A DNA stretch of 64,000 nt. Origin: an uncultured Alistipes sp. Lineage in GTDB: Bacteria > Bacteroidota > Bacteroidia > Bacteroidales > Rikenellaceae. The notes under the pieces were generated by a model. That model was not told the DNA's origin. It made no database searches and was given only the letters and a program-made list of their open reading frames with translations. Numbering within the stretch: the first letter of the stretch is position 1; every line of letters starts with the position of its first letter. Location: the NCBI GenBank assembly GCA_905213895.1, contig CAJMKE010000007.1, positions 1 to 64,000 of the forward strand, written 5' to 3'. Shown one piece after another: positions 16,865 to 25,156 of this stretch. Both the position numbers and the translations under genes were made by a program.

Positions 16865-17941
16865 ATGAAACTTTTATCGATAATAATCCCGACCTACAAT
16901 ATGGAATCGCTGCTGCCGCAGTGTCTCGATTCCATATTGCAGACGCCCTCGCTGGCGGCGGTCGAAGCGGTCGTCGTGAACGACGGCAGCCGTGATGCGT
17001 CGCTGCGCATCGCCCGCGACTACGAGAGCCGCTATCCCGATACGATTCGGGTTATCGACAAGCCCAACGGCAACTACGGCTCTACAATCAACGCCGCTCT
17101 GCCCGTCGTGCGCGGCGAGTACGTGCGGATTCTCGATGCCGATGACTGCTTCGACGGCGGACTGCTCGCCGATTATATCGCGTTTCTGCTCCGGAATGCA
17201 GGTACGGACATGATAGTGTCGCCGTTCATCGAGGTGCGGCGGCGGTCGGAGCGCAGGGTGGGGTACGACATCTATTCGCGGCGGCTCTACGACTGCGACC
17301 GCCGCTACGACATGGAGCGCGTATTCGCCGACGGGGCGATACGCTTCTTCATGATGCACTCCGTGAGTTACCGCACCGAATTGCTGCGCGGGATGAACTA
17401 CCGCCAGAGCGAGGGTATATCCTATACCGACCAGGAGTGGGTGTTCTATCCTTTGTTCAAGGTCGCCACGGTCGCTTTCGCCGATATTCCGCTCTACCGC
17501 TACAACCTTGCCCGCGAGGGGCAGACGATGGATGCCGCCGTGCAACTGCGCAGTATCGCGCAACTCGTGCAGGTTGCGGCGAACATGGCGGCTTATTTCG
17601 CGGCGGCGGACAAGTCGGATATGTCGGAGGTACGCACGGCTTTCCTGCGCGAGACCGTCAGGAACAGAATGCGTGTGGTGTTGCGCAAATATCTGCTCGA
17701 CATGCCCGATGATGCGTTTGCCGATGCGGGTTTCGGCGAGGTGTATTCGCGCCTGCGGAGCCTTGCCGACGATTGCGGCATAGGCGCGATAGATGTTCCG
17801 GTAAACAATCTGCTGCGTGCGGATGTGCTTGCGCCGTGGCTGCGCCGCGGCAGGCGTTATCCGTCGTTCGTCCGGCGGATGCTGCGTTCGGCGGATTCGC
17901 TTATGTTTTTCGTCCACGGAGCGTTGTTCCGCAGAAAATAA
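16865..17941 (+). CDS. Family 2 glycosyltransferase
   Basis: A 358-residue GT-A inverting glycosyltransferase. The N-terminal third has IIIPTYNMESLLPQCLDSIL, VVNDGSRDAS and the DXD-type RILDADDCFDGG. The C-terminal part is basic, with no clear membrane segments, so the enzyme probably works at the inner face of the membrane. It lies 9 nt after licD and ends the five-gene operon. The sugar and acceptor cannot be assigned. Confidence 0.88.
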   Translation: MKLLSIIIPTYNMESLLPQCLDSILQTPSLAAVEAVVVNDGSRDASLRIARDYESRYPDTIRVIDKPNGNYGSTINAALPVVRGEYVRILDADDCFDGGLLADYIAFLLRNAGTDMIVSPFIEVRRRSERRVGYDIYSRRLYDCDRRYDMERVFADGAIRFFMMHSVSYRTELLRGMNYRQSEGISYTDQEWVFYPLFKVATVAFADIPLYRYNLAREGQTMDAAVQLRSIAQLVQVAANMAAYFAAADKSDMSEVRTAFLRETVRNRMRVVLRKYLLDMPDDAFADAGFGEVYSRLRSLADDCGIGAIDVPVNNLLRADVLAPWLRRGRRYPSFVRRMLRSADSLMFFVHGALFRRK

Positions 17942-17944
17942 TGC

Positions 17945-18064
17945 GGTGTGTAAGAACGGCAAACTGCGGCGTTGTCTTCGGAATTCGGACTCGGTCATTT
18001 ACGGACGGTAAACTCCCGTCGTCCTCACCCTCGATGCCTTGCATTTTATCCGTTCTTACACACC
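17945..18064. repeat. ~120-bp palindromic interspersed element, copy 2
   Basis: The terminal arms GGTGTGTAAGAACGG and CCGTTCTTACACACC form a perfect 15-bp inverted repeat. Inside, GCAA and the GGCGTTG segment pair with the CGATGCC-TTGC side, and TTTAC-GGACG-GTAAA forms the centre. It starts 3 bases after the glycosyltransferase stop and is followed by a 9-bp array, the same arrangement as copy 1. Confidence 0.8.
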
Positions 18065-18075
18065 CCATTTTATTT

Positions 18076-18111
18076 CCTTAAAGTCCTTAATGACCTTAAA
18101 GTCTTTAAGGT
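18076..18111. repeat. 9-bp repeat array 7 (4 units)
   Basis: CCTTAAAGT, CCTTAATGA, CCTTAAAGT, CTTTAAGGT, between the palindromic element and the convergent nadE stop at 18119. Confidence 0.85.
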
Positions 18112-18118
18112 CGTTTCC

Positions 18119-20017
18119 CTATAACTTTTCGGCTTCTGCGAGCCACGCCGCTGCGGTGGCGTCGGACGGCATGCGCCAGTCGCCGCGCGGCGACAGCGAT
18201 ACCGAACCGACCTTCGGTCCGTCGGGAACAGCCGACCGCTTGTACTGCTGCGAGAAGAACCGCCGCAGGAATACGACGAGCCAGTGCCTGATTACCTCTC
18301 GCCCGTATCTGCCCCCGAAAGCGCGCTCGGCAAGGAACATTATCTTGCGCGGCGCGAATCCGTTGCGCATGAAGTGGTAGATGAAGAAGTCGTGGAGTTC
18401 GTAAGGACCTACCAAATCCTCGGTTTTCTGTGCAATCTCGCCCTTTTCGTCGGCGGGCAGCAGTTCGGGACTTACCGGCGTGGCGACTATGTCGCGCAGC
18501 GTCGCACGGACGGTTTCGCCGGCGTCGTTGCGAGCCGCCCACTCGACGAGTACGCGTACCAGCCCTTTCGGAATCGAGCAGTTCACGTTGTACATCGACA
18601 TGTGGTCGCCGTTGTAGGTCGCCCAGCCGAGTGCCGCCTCGCTGAGGTCGCCCGTGCCGATTACCATTCCTCCGACGGCATTGGCGATGTCCATCAGTAT
18701 CTGTGTGCGTTCGCGCGCCTGCGAGTTCTCGTATGCCGCTCCGCGGTCGTCGGGGGCAAGTCCGATGTCGCGGAAGTGGAGTTCGCACGCCTCGCGAATC
18801 GGAATTTCGCGTATCGTAACGCCCAGTTCGCGCATCAGTGTAAGCGCGTTGGCGTAAGTGCGCCCCGTCGTTCCGAACCCCGGCATCGTTACGGCGACGA
18901 TACCTTTGCGGTCGATGCCGAGCATGTCGAATGTCGCAGCGGTCGCAAGCAGGGCGAGCGTCGAGTCGAGTCCGCCCGAGATGCCGATTACCGCCTTGCG
19001 GCAGCCCGTATGCGAATAGCGCTGCGCAAGTCCGGCGGTCTGGATATTGAATATCTCGCGACATCCGCTCTCCTCGTCGGTCGGGATGAACGGCGTCGGT
19101 GAAAATTCGCGTTCGATTTCACTGTCGGCGATGTCCGCAGGCACTTCGATTACATCGTAGCGACCGTCGAGATTGATGAACGACGTGTGGCGGCGACGCT
19201 CGTTTTCGAGATATTCGATGTCGATGTCGGCTATCGTCAGTTCGGGCTTGCGCACGAATCTCTCCTTGGCGGCTATGATTGTCCCGTTCTCGGCAATCAG
19301 ACCGTTGCCCGTGAATACGAGGTCGGTCGAGGATTCGCCGATGCCCGCCGAACAGTATACGTAGCCGCAGAGCGTGCGGGCTGACTGCTGCCCGATGAGC
19401 GAGCGGATGTAGGCGTGCTTGCCGACGATTTCGGGCGTCGCCGAGAGGTTGAATATCAGTTTCGCTCCGCTCAACGCCATATCGGACGACGGCGGGGCGG
19501 GAACCCACAAATCCTCGCAAATCTCGATGCCGAAGGTCGTCCCCCCGACGGAGAAGAGCAGGTCGCTGCCGAAACGGACGTCCTGTCCGCACAACCGTAT
19601 CGTCGTGCTGCGGATGTCGCGTCCCGACGAGAACCAGCGGCTCTCGTAGAACTCCGAGTAGTTCGGAATGTAACTTTTCGGCACGACGCCGCAGATTTTG
19701 TCGCCGGCAACGACGACGGCGCAGTTGTAGAGATTGTTCTTGTAGGTTATCGGCATGCCGACGATTGCCACGGTCGGCAGCCGCATCGCGAGCAGTTCGC
19801 CGAGTGCCTCCTCGGCGGCGTCGAGCAGCCGCGACTGGTGGAAAAGGTCTCCGCACGTATAGCCCGTTATCGACAGTTCGGGAAATACCGTAACGCTCAC
19901 TCCCCGTTCGACGGCGGTGCGCAGCAGGGCGGCAGCCGATTCGACGTTGAAGCGGCAGTCGGCAATGCGCACGAGCGGCGTCGCGGCGGCAGTCTTGATG
20001 AATCCGAATCTTTTCAT
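18119..20017 (-). CDS. nadE: Glutamine-dependent NAD+ synthetase
   Basis: Amidates nicotinic acid adenine dinucleotide to NAD+. The 632-residue enzyme has an N-terminal nitrilase-type glutaminase domain with triad Glu47 (FPELSITGY), Lys114 (VPKSYIPNY) and Cys167 (EICEDLWVP), then a synthetase domain with the P-loop GISGGLDSTLALL and a KGIVAVTMPGFGTTGRT stretch. Having the glutaminase domain means it uses glutamine rather than free ammonia. It starts 7 nt after the pepT stop, so the two are cotranscribed. nadK lies elsewhere in the window. Confidence 0.95.
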   Translation of the reverse strand: MKRFGFIKTAAATPLVRIADCRFNVESAAALLRTAVERGVSVTVFPELSITGYTCGDLFHQSRLLDAAEEALGELLAMRLPTVAIVGMPITYKNNLYNCAVVVAGDKICGVVPKSYIPNYSEFYESRWFSSGRDIRSTTIRLCGQDVRFGSDLLFSVGGTTFGIEICEDLWVPAPPSSDMALSGAKLIFNLSATPEIVGKHAYIRSLIGQQSARTLCGYVYCSAGIGESSTDLVFTGNGLIAENGTIIAAKERFVRKPELTIADIDIEYLENERRRHTSFINLDGRYDVIEVPADIADSEIEREFSPTPFIPTDEESGCREIFNIQTAGLAQRYSHTGCRKAVIGISGGLDSTLALLATAATFDMLGIDRKGIVAVTMPGFGTTGRTYANALTLMRELGVTIREIPIREACELHFRDIGLAPDDRGAAYENSQARERTQILMDIANAVGGMVIGTGDLSEAALGWATYNGDHMSMYNVNCSIPKGLVRVLVEWAARNDAGETVRATLRDIVATPVSPELLPADEKGEIAQKTEDLVGPYELHDFFIYHFMRNGFAPRKIMFLAERAFGGRYGREVIRHWLVVFLRRFFSQQYKRSAVPDGPKVGSVSLSPRGDWRMPSDATAAAWLAEAEKL

Positions 20018-20024
20018 ACGCGGT

Positions 20025-21242
20025 TTATTCCGCCCACAGACGGGCGAGATTGACTATAACCTGCATCGCACGCTGCATCGAGTCGAGCGAGCAGTATTCG
20101 AACTTGCCGTGGAAATTCATTCCGCCGGCGAAGATGTTCGGACACGGCAGACCCATGAACGAGAGCCGCGCACCGTCCGTTCCGCCGCGGATAGGGCGTA
20201 CAATCGGCGCAACGCCGGCTTCGGTCATCGCCTTTTTCGCGAGTTCGATTACCTGCGGATGCGGCTCGACCATCTTGCGCATGTTGTAGTACTGGTCTTT
20301 GAGCGTCAGCGTCAGCACCTGCTCGCCGTATTTCTTTTTGAGCAAATCGACGACGCTCCACATCCACACCTTCTTCTGCTCGAACTTGTCGGCGTCGTGG
20401 TCGCGGATTATGTACGATATGGTCGCCTGCTCGACCGTGCCGTTCAGACCGACGCAGTGGTAGAAGCCCTCGTAGCCCTCGGTGTATTGCGGACGCTCGG
20501 TCGCGGGAATCAGCGAATTGAGTTCGCAGGCGACTTCGATAGCATTTATCATCTTGTTTTTGGCGTAGCCCGGGTGGACGTTGCGACCCTGAATGGAGAT
20601 TTTTGCCGATGCGGCGTTGAAGTTCTCGTATTCGAGTTCGCCCTCGTAGCCGCCGTCCATAGTGTAGGCGAAGTCGGCTCCGAACGCCTTCACGTCGAAG
20701 AAATCGACGCCGCGACCTATCTCCTCGTCGGGGGTGAAGCCGATGCGGATTTTGCCGTGCCTGATTTCGGGATGTGCGAGCAGATACTCGGTGGCAGTCA
20801 TGATTTCGGCTACTCCCGCCTTGTCGTCGGCACCGAGCAGCGTCGTACCGTCGGTGTGGATAAGCGTGTGTCCGACGAAGTTCTTCAACTCCGGAAAGTC
20901 GGCGACGCGCATCGTCAGTGCGTTGTTCAGCACGATGTTGCTGCCGTCGTAGTTATCGATGATGCGCGGACGCACGTTCTCGCCGCTCATGTCGGGCGAC
21001 GTATCGACGTGGGCGAGAAAGCCGATGACGGGCGCGTCCCCGCAACCCTCGCTCGCCGGAATCGTTCCCATGGCATAGCCGTATTTGTCTATCGACACTT
21101 CGGTAAGCCCCAGAGCCTTCATCTCCTCGACGAGCAGATTGAGCAGCGTCCACTGCTTATCGGTCGAAGGGAACGTTTCGCTCTCCTCGGACGACTGCGT
21201 GTCGATTGCGACGTATTTCAGAAATCTCTCTTTCAGTTCCAT
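20025..21242 (-). CDS. pepT: Peptidase T (tripeptide aminopeptidase)
   Basis: Releases the N-terminal residue from tripeptides in the cytoplasm. The 405-residue protein is an M20-family di-zinc enzyme with the first metal motif AHVDTSPD (near residue 80), the bridging LLGADDKAG region, the catalytic-Glu segment GFTPDEEIGRG, and the late RGGTDGARLSFMGLPCPN. Upstream on the same strand lies the AT-rich restriction-modification pair, which seems to separate pepT from the OPT peptide transporter. Confidence 0.95.
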   Translation of the reverse strand: MELKERFLKYVAIDTQSSEESETFPSTDKQWTLLNLLVEEMKALGLTEVSIDKYGYAMGTIPASEGCGDAPVIGFLAHVDTSPDMSGENVRPRIIDNYDGSNIVLNNALTMRVADFPELKNFVGHTLIHTDGTTLLGADDKAGVAEIMTATEYLLAHPEIRHGKIRIGFTPDEEIGRGVDFFDVKAFGADFAYTMDGGYEGELEYENFNAASAKISIQGRNVHPGYAKNKMINAIEVACELNSLIPATERPQYTEGYEGFYHCVGLNGTVEQATISYIIRDHDADKFEQKKVWMWSVVDLLKKKYGEQVLTLTLKDQYYNMRKMVEPHPQVIELAKKAMTEAGVAPIVRPIRGGTDGARLSFMGLPCPNIFAGGMNFHGKFEYCSLDSMQRAMQVIVNLARLWAE

Positions 21243-21257
21243 ATCAAATTATATTGT

Positions 21258-22295
21258 TTAATCTAATTCAAAATAGTTTAATGTATAATCGTCGAATAAG
21301 GTAGTGTCGGTTGTTACTCTTTTTTTTGTAATATTGATGGCAATAGGAGAGTTATCCATGCCAATCCATTGTCGGTTGCAGTCTTGGGCAACTTTCAGTG
21401 TCGTTCCCGAACCGCAAAAACAATCCATGACTATCGATTCTTTATTTGATGATGCTTCAATTATGAATTTTAGCAAATCGCTGTTTTTCTGTGTCGGATA
21501 TAACGGATATATCGGATCTTTATAATCCCATATATCTTGTGCTTTCTTGCCTTCTCTATCGTCTGCATAGTTGATTTTCCTCGGATTGCCATTTTTTGAC
21601 CATTCTATAAGACCTTCACGGTCCAACCGCTCTAATTCTTCTACGGAACACCTCCAATGTCTGCCTTGTGGCGGATATATGCCTTTGAACGGTTTTGATG
21701 TCTCTCCGTTTTTTGTCTCTCCTGGTGCATGTATAGGTACAGTAGTATATTTCCGTCCGTTCTTGTCTACTTTGTTATAAATACGATTTTTATCTTCTTC
21801 CGGATATTCCATTGTCGGATTATTCCATATCGGATATTTTCCTTTGCTATAAAACAAAATCATATCTTTTATGTTTCCGTATCCGGAACGTTCGAAATTC
21901 TTGGGATTGCATTTTATTCGAGTTATGTCGTTACGGAAATTATCTATACCGAAAATACTATCGAGCATAACTTTGACATAGTGTCCTATCTTATAATCTA
22001 TATGTAGGTACAGTGAACCTTGTTCCGATAATAACAAGTGCATTAATTCTACTCTTTCTCTAAGAAAATTTAGAAATGCATCGCCGCGTAAGGTATCGCT
22101 ATATGCAATATCTCCGTTATTAGATTTGCTTATCGACGCTACGCGACCGTTATTATCAATAGAAAATTCTCCTCCTGTGGCAAATGGCGGGTCAATATAG
22201 ATTAAATCGATTTTTCCTGTATACCCGTTGTCTATTAACCACCTAAGACCGTTCAGATTATCGCATTTTATCAATATATTGCTGTCGGATATCAT
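21258..22295 (-). CDS. DNA methyltransferase, beta-class order (type II RM modification subunit)
   Basis: A 345-residue amino-methyltransferase. The catalytic motif IV IDPPFAT (about residues 33-39) precedes the SAM-binding motif I MDCFCGSGTTLK (about 290), the beta-class order seen in many type II N6-adenine or N4-cytosine enzymes. It should protect the host genome from the endonuclease encoded just upstream; the start overlaps that gene's stop by 4 nt (22292-22295). The DNA is far more AT-rich than pepT and the OPT gene, which suggests recent acquisition. The recognition sequence cannot be read from sequence alone. Confidence 0.88.
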   Translation of the reverse strand: MISDSNILIKCDNLNGLRWLIDNGYTGKIDLIYIDPPFATGGEFSIDNNGRVASISKSNNGDIAYSDTLRGDAFLNFLRERVELMHLLLSEQGSLYLHIDYKIGHYVKVMLDSIFGIDNFRNDITRIKCNPKNFERSGYGNIKDMILFYSKGKYPIWNNPTMEYPEEDKNRIYNKVDKNGRKYTTVPIHAPGETKNGETSKPFKGIYPPQGRHWRCSVEELERLDREGLIEWSKNGNPRKINYADDREGKKAQDIWDYKDPIYPLYPTQKNSDLLKFIIEASSNKESIVMDCFCGSGTTLKVAQDCNRQWIGMDNSPIAINITKKRVTTDTTLFDDYTLNYFELD

Positions 22296-23071
22296 AAAGT
22301 GTAAAGATAATCTCTTAATAATAGTGCACTCATAACAGGTATATCGGAAGATGTTATATATGTGTACATTTTCTTTTTACTGCGTATGTATAGTATTCCA
22401 TCTAAAATGGCAATATTTTTAACATTCTCATTTGTATTGCATTGAAGTGTCTGAATTGCATCGAGAAATTGGTCGTTCTGATGTCCGCCTTCATCCGAAA
22501 TGAATTTTGCTTCACCAATAATGTACTTTCCATTAAATCTGGCAACAAAATCCAAACCTTTATCTCGAGTATATCCTAAATTCTTTTTGGCGAAATCGGC
22601 GAGAAAACTATCTGACCCGTCTAAAATAGCGTTGTCGTTATTTGCAATAAATGTGTCAAGATTCACGGGCGTTAATCCTAATACGCCACTATGAATCCAT
22701 TTTCTAAATAATGGACCCATTTGACGATTAGTCTCCTTTGGTTGTGTACATCTGTTATACAATTCGGATAGCCCTAATTCTCTTACTCGCCCACAAATAC
22801 GATTTACGGTATTTGGGTTACGATTAATCGCTGAAATATCTTTTCTGAAATAAGGAACATATCCGTCTTTTACCGGGAATAAATCTAATTTTAATAACTG
22901 GCGAAATAATTCTTCGTTATTATTGCTATTAAAACTTGTTTCGATATTTCTCCAAATATTGGTGTTTATGCTTCTAATGCTATCTGGACTTAATGGGTAT
23001 ACGGAAAATAGCAAATCGAGATAATTTCTTTGATTTGCTAATTCGATGCTTTGTTGTGTGAAGTAGTTCAT
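22292..23071 (-). CDS. Probable type II restriction endonuclease (PD-(D/E)xK)
   Basis: A 259-residue protein paired with the methyltransferase. The nuclease core is visible as Asp174 in GLDFVARFNGKY followed by Glu187-x-Lys189 in IIGEAKF, the PD-(D/E)xK pattern, then a GGHQNDQF stretch that recalls Tsp45I-type enzymes (from memory, weak). The start used is the ATG of MNYFTQQSIE at 23071, 4 nt after the OPT stop; the in-frame codons upstream overlap the OPT gene. AT-rich like its partner. Confidence 0.78.
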   Translation of the reverse strand: MNYFTQQSIELANQRNYLDLLFSVYPLSPDSIRSINTNIWRNIETSFNSNNNEELFRQLLKLDLFPVKDGYVPYFRKDISAINRNPNTVNRICGRVRELGLSELYNRCTQPKETNRQMGPLFRKWIHSGVLGLTPVNLDTFIANNDNAILDGSDSFLADFAKKNLGYTRDKGLDFVARFNGKYIIGEAKFISDEGGHQNDQFLDAIQTLQCNTNENVKNIAILDGILYIRSKKKMYTYITSSDIPVMSALLLRDYLYTL

Positions 23072-23075
23072 GTTT

Positions 23076-25019
23076 TTACTCCTCCTTTTTCGCACCTAAG
23101 GTGTGTACGGTCATGTAGACGATAAGCGCGATGTACATCACGAGTCCGAGCAGTCCGGCGGCGTTCGATTCAGCCCATTCGGCGTTGAACCAGTCCATGC
23201 CCGCGAATTTGAGTATCGCCGAAACCACGCCCATAAGCGCGCCGCCGGCGATAAATCCCGATGCGATGAGCGTACCGCGGTCGAAACGCGCCTTGTTCTG
23301 CGCCGCGTCCTTGCTGCGCGACGATACGAACCATGCGATAAGACCTCCGACGACGAGAGGGGCGTTGAGCGACATCGGAATGAACATTCCGAGTGCGAAT
23401 GCGAGTGCCGGAACGCCGATGAACGTGAGCGTAAGTGCAAGTACCGCGCCTGCGAAATAGAGTATCCACGGCGTCTGTCCGCCCTCCATAAGAGGTTTGA
23501 TTACAGCCGCCATTGCATTAGCCTGCGGAGCGACCAGCACGCTGTCCTCGCCGAAACCGTAGGTCTGGTTCATAATCATCATCACGCCTGCGACGGTCGC
23601 AGCCGAAACGACGGTGCCGAGGAATTTCCAACTCTCCTGCTTGCGCGGCGTGCTGCCGAGCCAGTAGCCGATTTTGAGGTCGGTGATGAAGCCGCCCGCC
23701 ATCGAGAGCGCCGTGCAGACCACACCGCCGATGATAAGAGCCGCCGTCATTCCGGCAGTGCCGCTCAAACCTATCGATACGAGTACGAGCGAACTCAAAA
23801 TCAGTGTCATCAGCGTCATTCCCGAAACGGGGTTCGAACCGACGATTGCGATTGCATTGGCGGCTACGGTCGTGAAGAGGAATGCTATGACGAATACGAT
23901 GAGCGAAGCGACGATAGTCTGCGTCAGGTCGTGCAGGACGCCGTACTGGAAGAAGAATACCGTTGCGGCGAGCGTAGCGATAAGGACGGTGAGAATCGTG
24001 CGCATCGGCAAATCCTGCTGCGTGCGCTCCGCGGTTTGTGCCGATTTCTTCGACCCCCCCCCGAGTTCGCTCACGGCGAGCGATGCCGCCTGCTTGATTA
24101 TGCCTGCCTGACGGATTATGCCGATAAGACCCGCCATGGCGATGCCTCCGATGCCGAGCGGACGACCTACCTCCTTGAAAATGTCGGTCGGCGAGAGTGC
24201 CGCGGCGTCGGGCATCACGTAGCCGACGAGCGGAATGATGACGAACCACACGAGGCACGAACCTGCGGTGATGATGACGGCGTATTTCAGTCCGATGATG
24301 TATCCCAGACCGAGTACGGCTGCACCGGTATTGAGCGAAAATTCGACCTTGAAGCGTTCGGCACAAGCCGCACCCCAGCCGCACATCTTGGTCGATATGG
24401 TTTCAGCCCACGCGCCGAAAGTCGAGATTGCGAAGTCGTAGACTCCTCCGACCGCTCCGGCGATTGCGAGCAGTACTGTCTGCTTGCCGCCCTTTTCGCC
24501 CGAAACGAGGACTTCGGTAGTCGCCGTCGCCTCGGGGAACGGGTATTTGCCGTGCATCTCCTTGACGAAATACTTGCGGAACGGAATCAGCAGCACTATG
24601 CCCAGCAGTCCGCCGAACAGCGACGACAGGAACACCTGATAGAACTGCGCTTCGAGACCGAGGATATAGAGAGCCGGCATGGTGAATATCGCTCCTGCGA
24701 CGATTACGCCCGAACATGCACCGATGGACTGGATGATGACGTTCTGTCCGAGCATGCCTTTCTTGCCGCGGAAGTTGCCGATGCCGACGGCGAGAATGGC
24801 GATAGGGATGGCGGCTTCGAATACCTGTCCGACTTTCAGCCCGAGGAATGCGGCTGCGGCGGAAAATACGATTGCCATGATGACGCCCATCGTTACTGAA
24901 TACGGGGTCGCTTCTGCGGGCGTCGTGTCGGCTGGCATTACCGGCTTGTACTCTTCGCCCGGTTTTAGTTCGGTGTAGGCGTTTTCCGGCAACGATGCCG
25001 TCTGTTGGGTGTTTTTCAT
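23076..25019 (-). CDS. OPT-family oligopeptide transporter
   Basis: A 647-residue polytopic membrane protein of the OPT family, which imports small peptides or metal chelates by proton coupling. The conserved start PYSVTMGVIMAIVFSAAAAFLGLKVGQ and many hydrophobic helices support the call. A run of nine C on the plus strand (24054-24062) encodes three glycines (SELGGGSKKS, about residues 320-323) in a cytoplasmic-looking loop, a site prone to slippage. With pepT downstream on the same strand, a peptide import and cleavage unit is plausible, now split by the restriction-modification pair. Confidence 0.92.
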   Translation of the reverse strand: MKNTQQTASLPENAYTELKPGEEYKPVMPADTTPAEATPYSVTMGVIMAIVFSAAAAFLGLKVGQVFEAAIPIAILAVGIGNFRGKKGMLGQNVIIQSIGACSGVIVAGAIFTMPALYILGLEAQFYQVFLSSLFGGLLGIVLLIPFRKYFVKEMHGKYPFPEATATTEVLVSGEKGGKQTVLLAIAGAVGGVYDFAISTFGAWAETISTKMCGWGAACAERFKVEFSLNTGAAVLGLGYIIGLKYAVIITAGSCLVWFVIIPLVGYVMPDAAALSPTDIFKEVGRPLGIGGIAMAGLIGIIRQAGIIKQAASLAVSELGGGSKKSAQTAERTQQDLPMRTILTVLIATLAATVFFFQYGVLHDLTQTIVASLIVFVIAFLFTTVAANAIAIVGSNPVSGMTLMTLILSSLVLVSIGLSGTAGMTAALIIGGVVCTALSMAGGFITDLKIGYWLGSTPRKQESWKFLGTVVSAATVAGVMMIMNQTYGFGEDSVLVAPQANAMAAVIKPLMEGGQTPWILYFAGAVLALTLTFIGVPALAFALGMFIPMSLNAPLVVGGLIAWFVSSRSKDAAQNKARFDRGTLIASGFIAGGALMGVVSAILKFAGMDWFNAEWAESNAAGLLGLVMYIALIVYMTVHTLGAKKEE

Positions 25020-25093
25020 CTTGAAAAGTATAAAATGTTGATTATACCTGCAAAACTACTGATTTCCGCCGAAAAAACAAAGAACAAGACGAC

Positions 25094-25120
25094 ATTAAAG
25101 TCTTTAAGGTCCTTAAAGAA
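25094..25120. repeat. 9-bp repeat array 8 (3 units)
   Basis: CATTAAAGT, CTTTAAGGT, CCTTAAAGA, immediately beyond the terminator of the first GH13 gene when read on the minus strand. Confidence 0.8.
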
Positions 25121-25150
25121 AAGCGTCCGGCAGGATTTGCCGGACGCTCT
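25121..25150 (-). terminator. Intrinsic terminator after GH13 gene 1
   Basis: Stem AGCGTCCGGCA / TGCCGGACGCT with a 5-base loop. On the minus strand it runs into TTTTCTTTAAGG, so the U tract merges into the repeat array. Confidence 0.85.
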
Positions 25151-25156
25151 TGAAGA

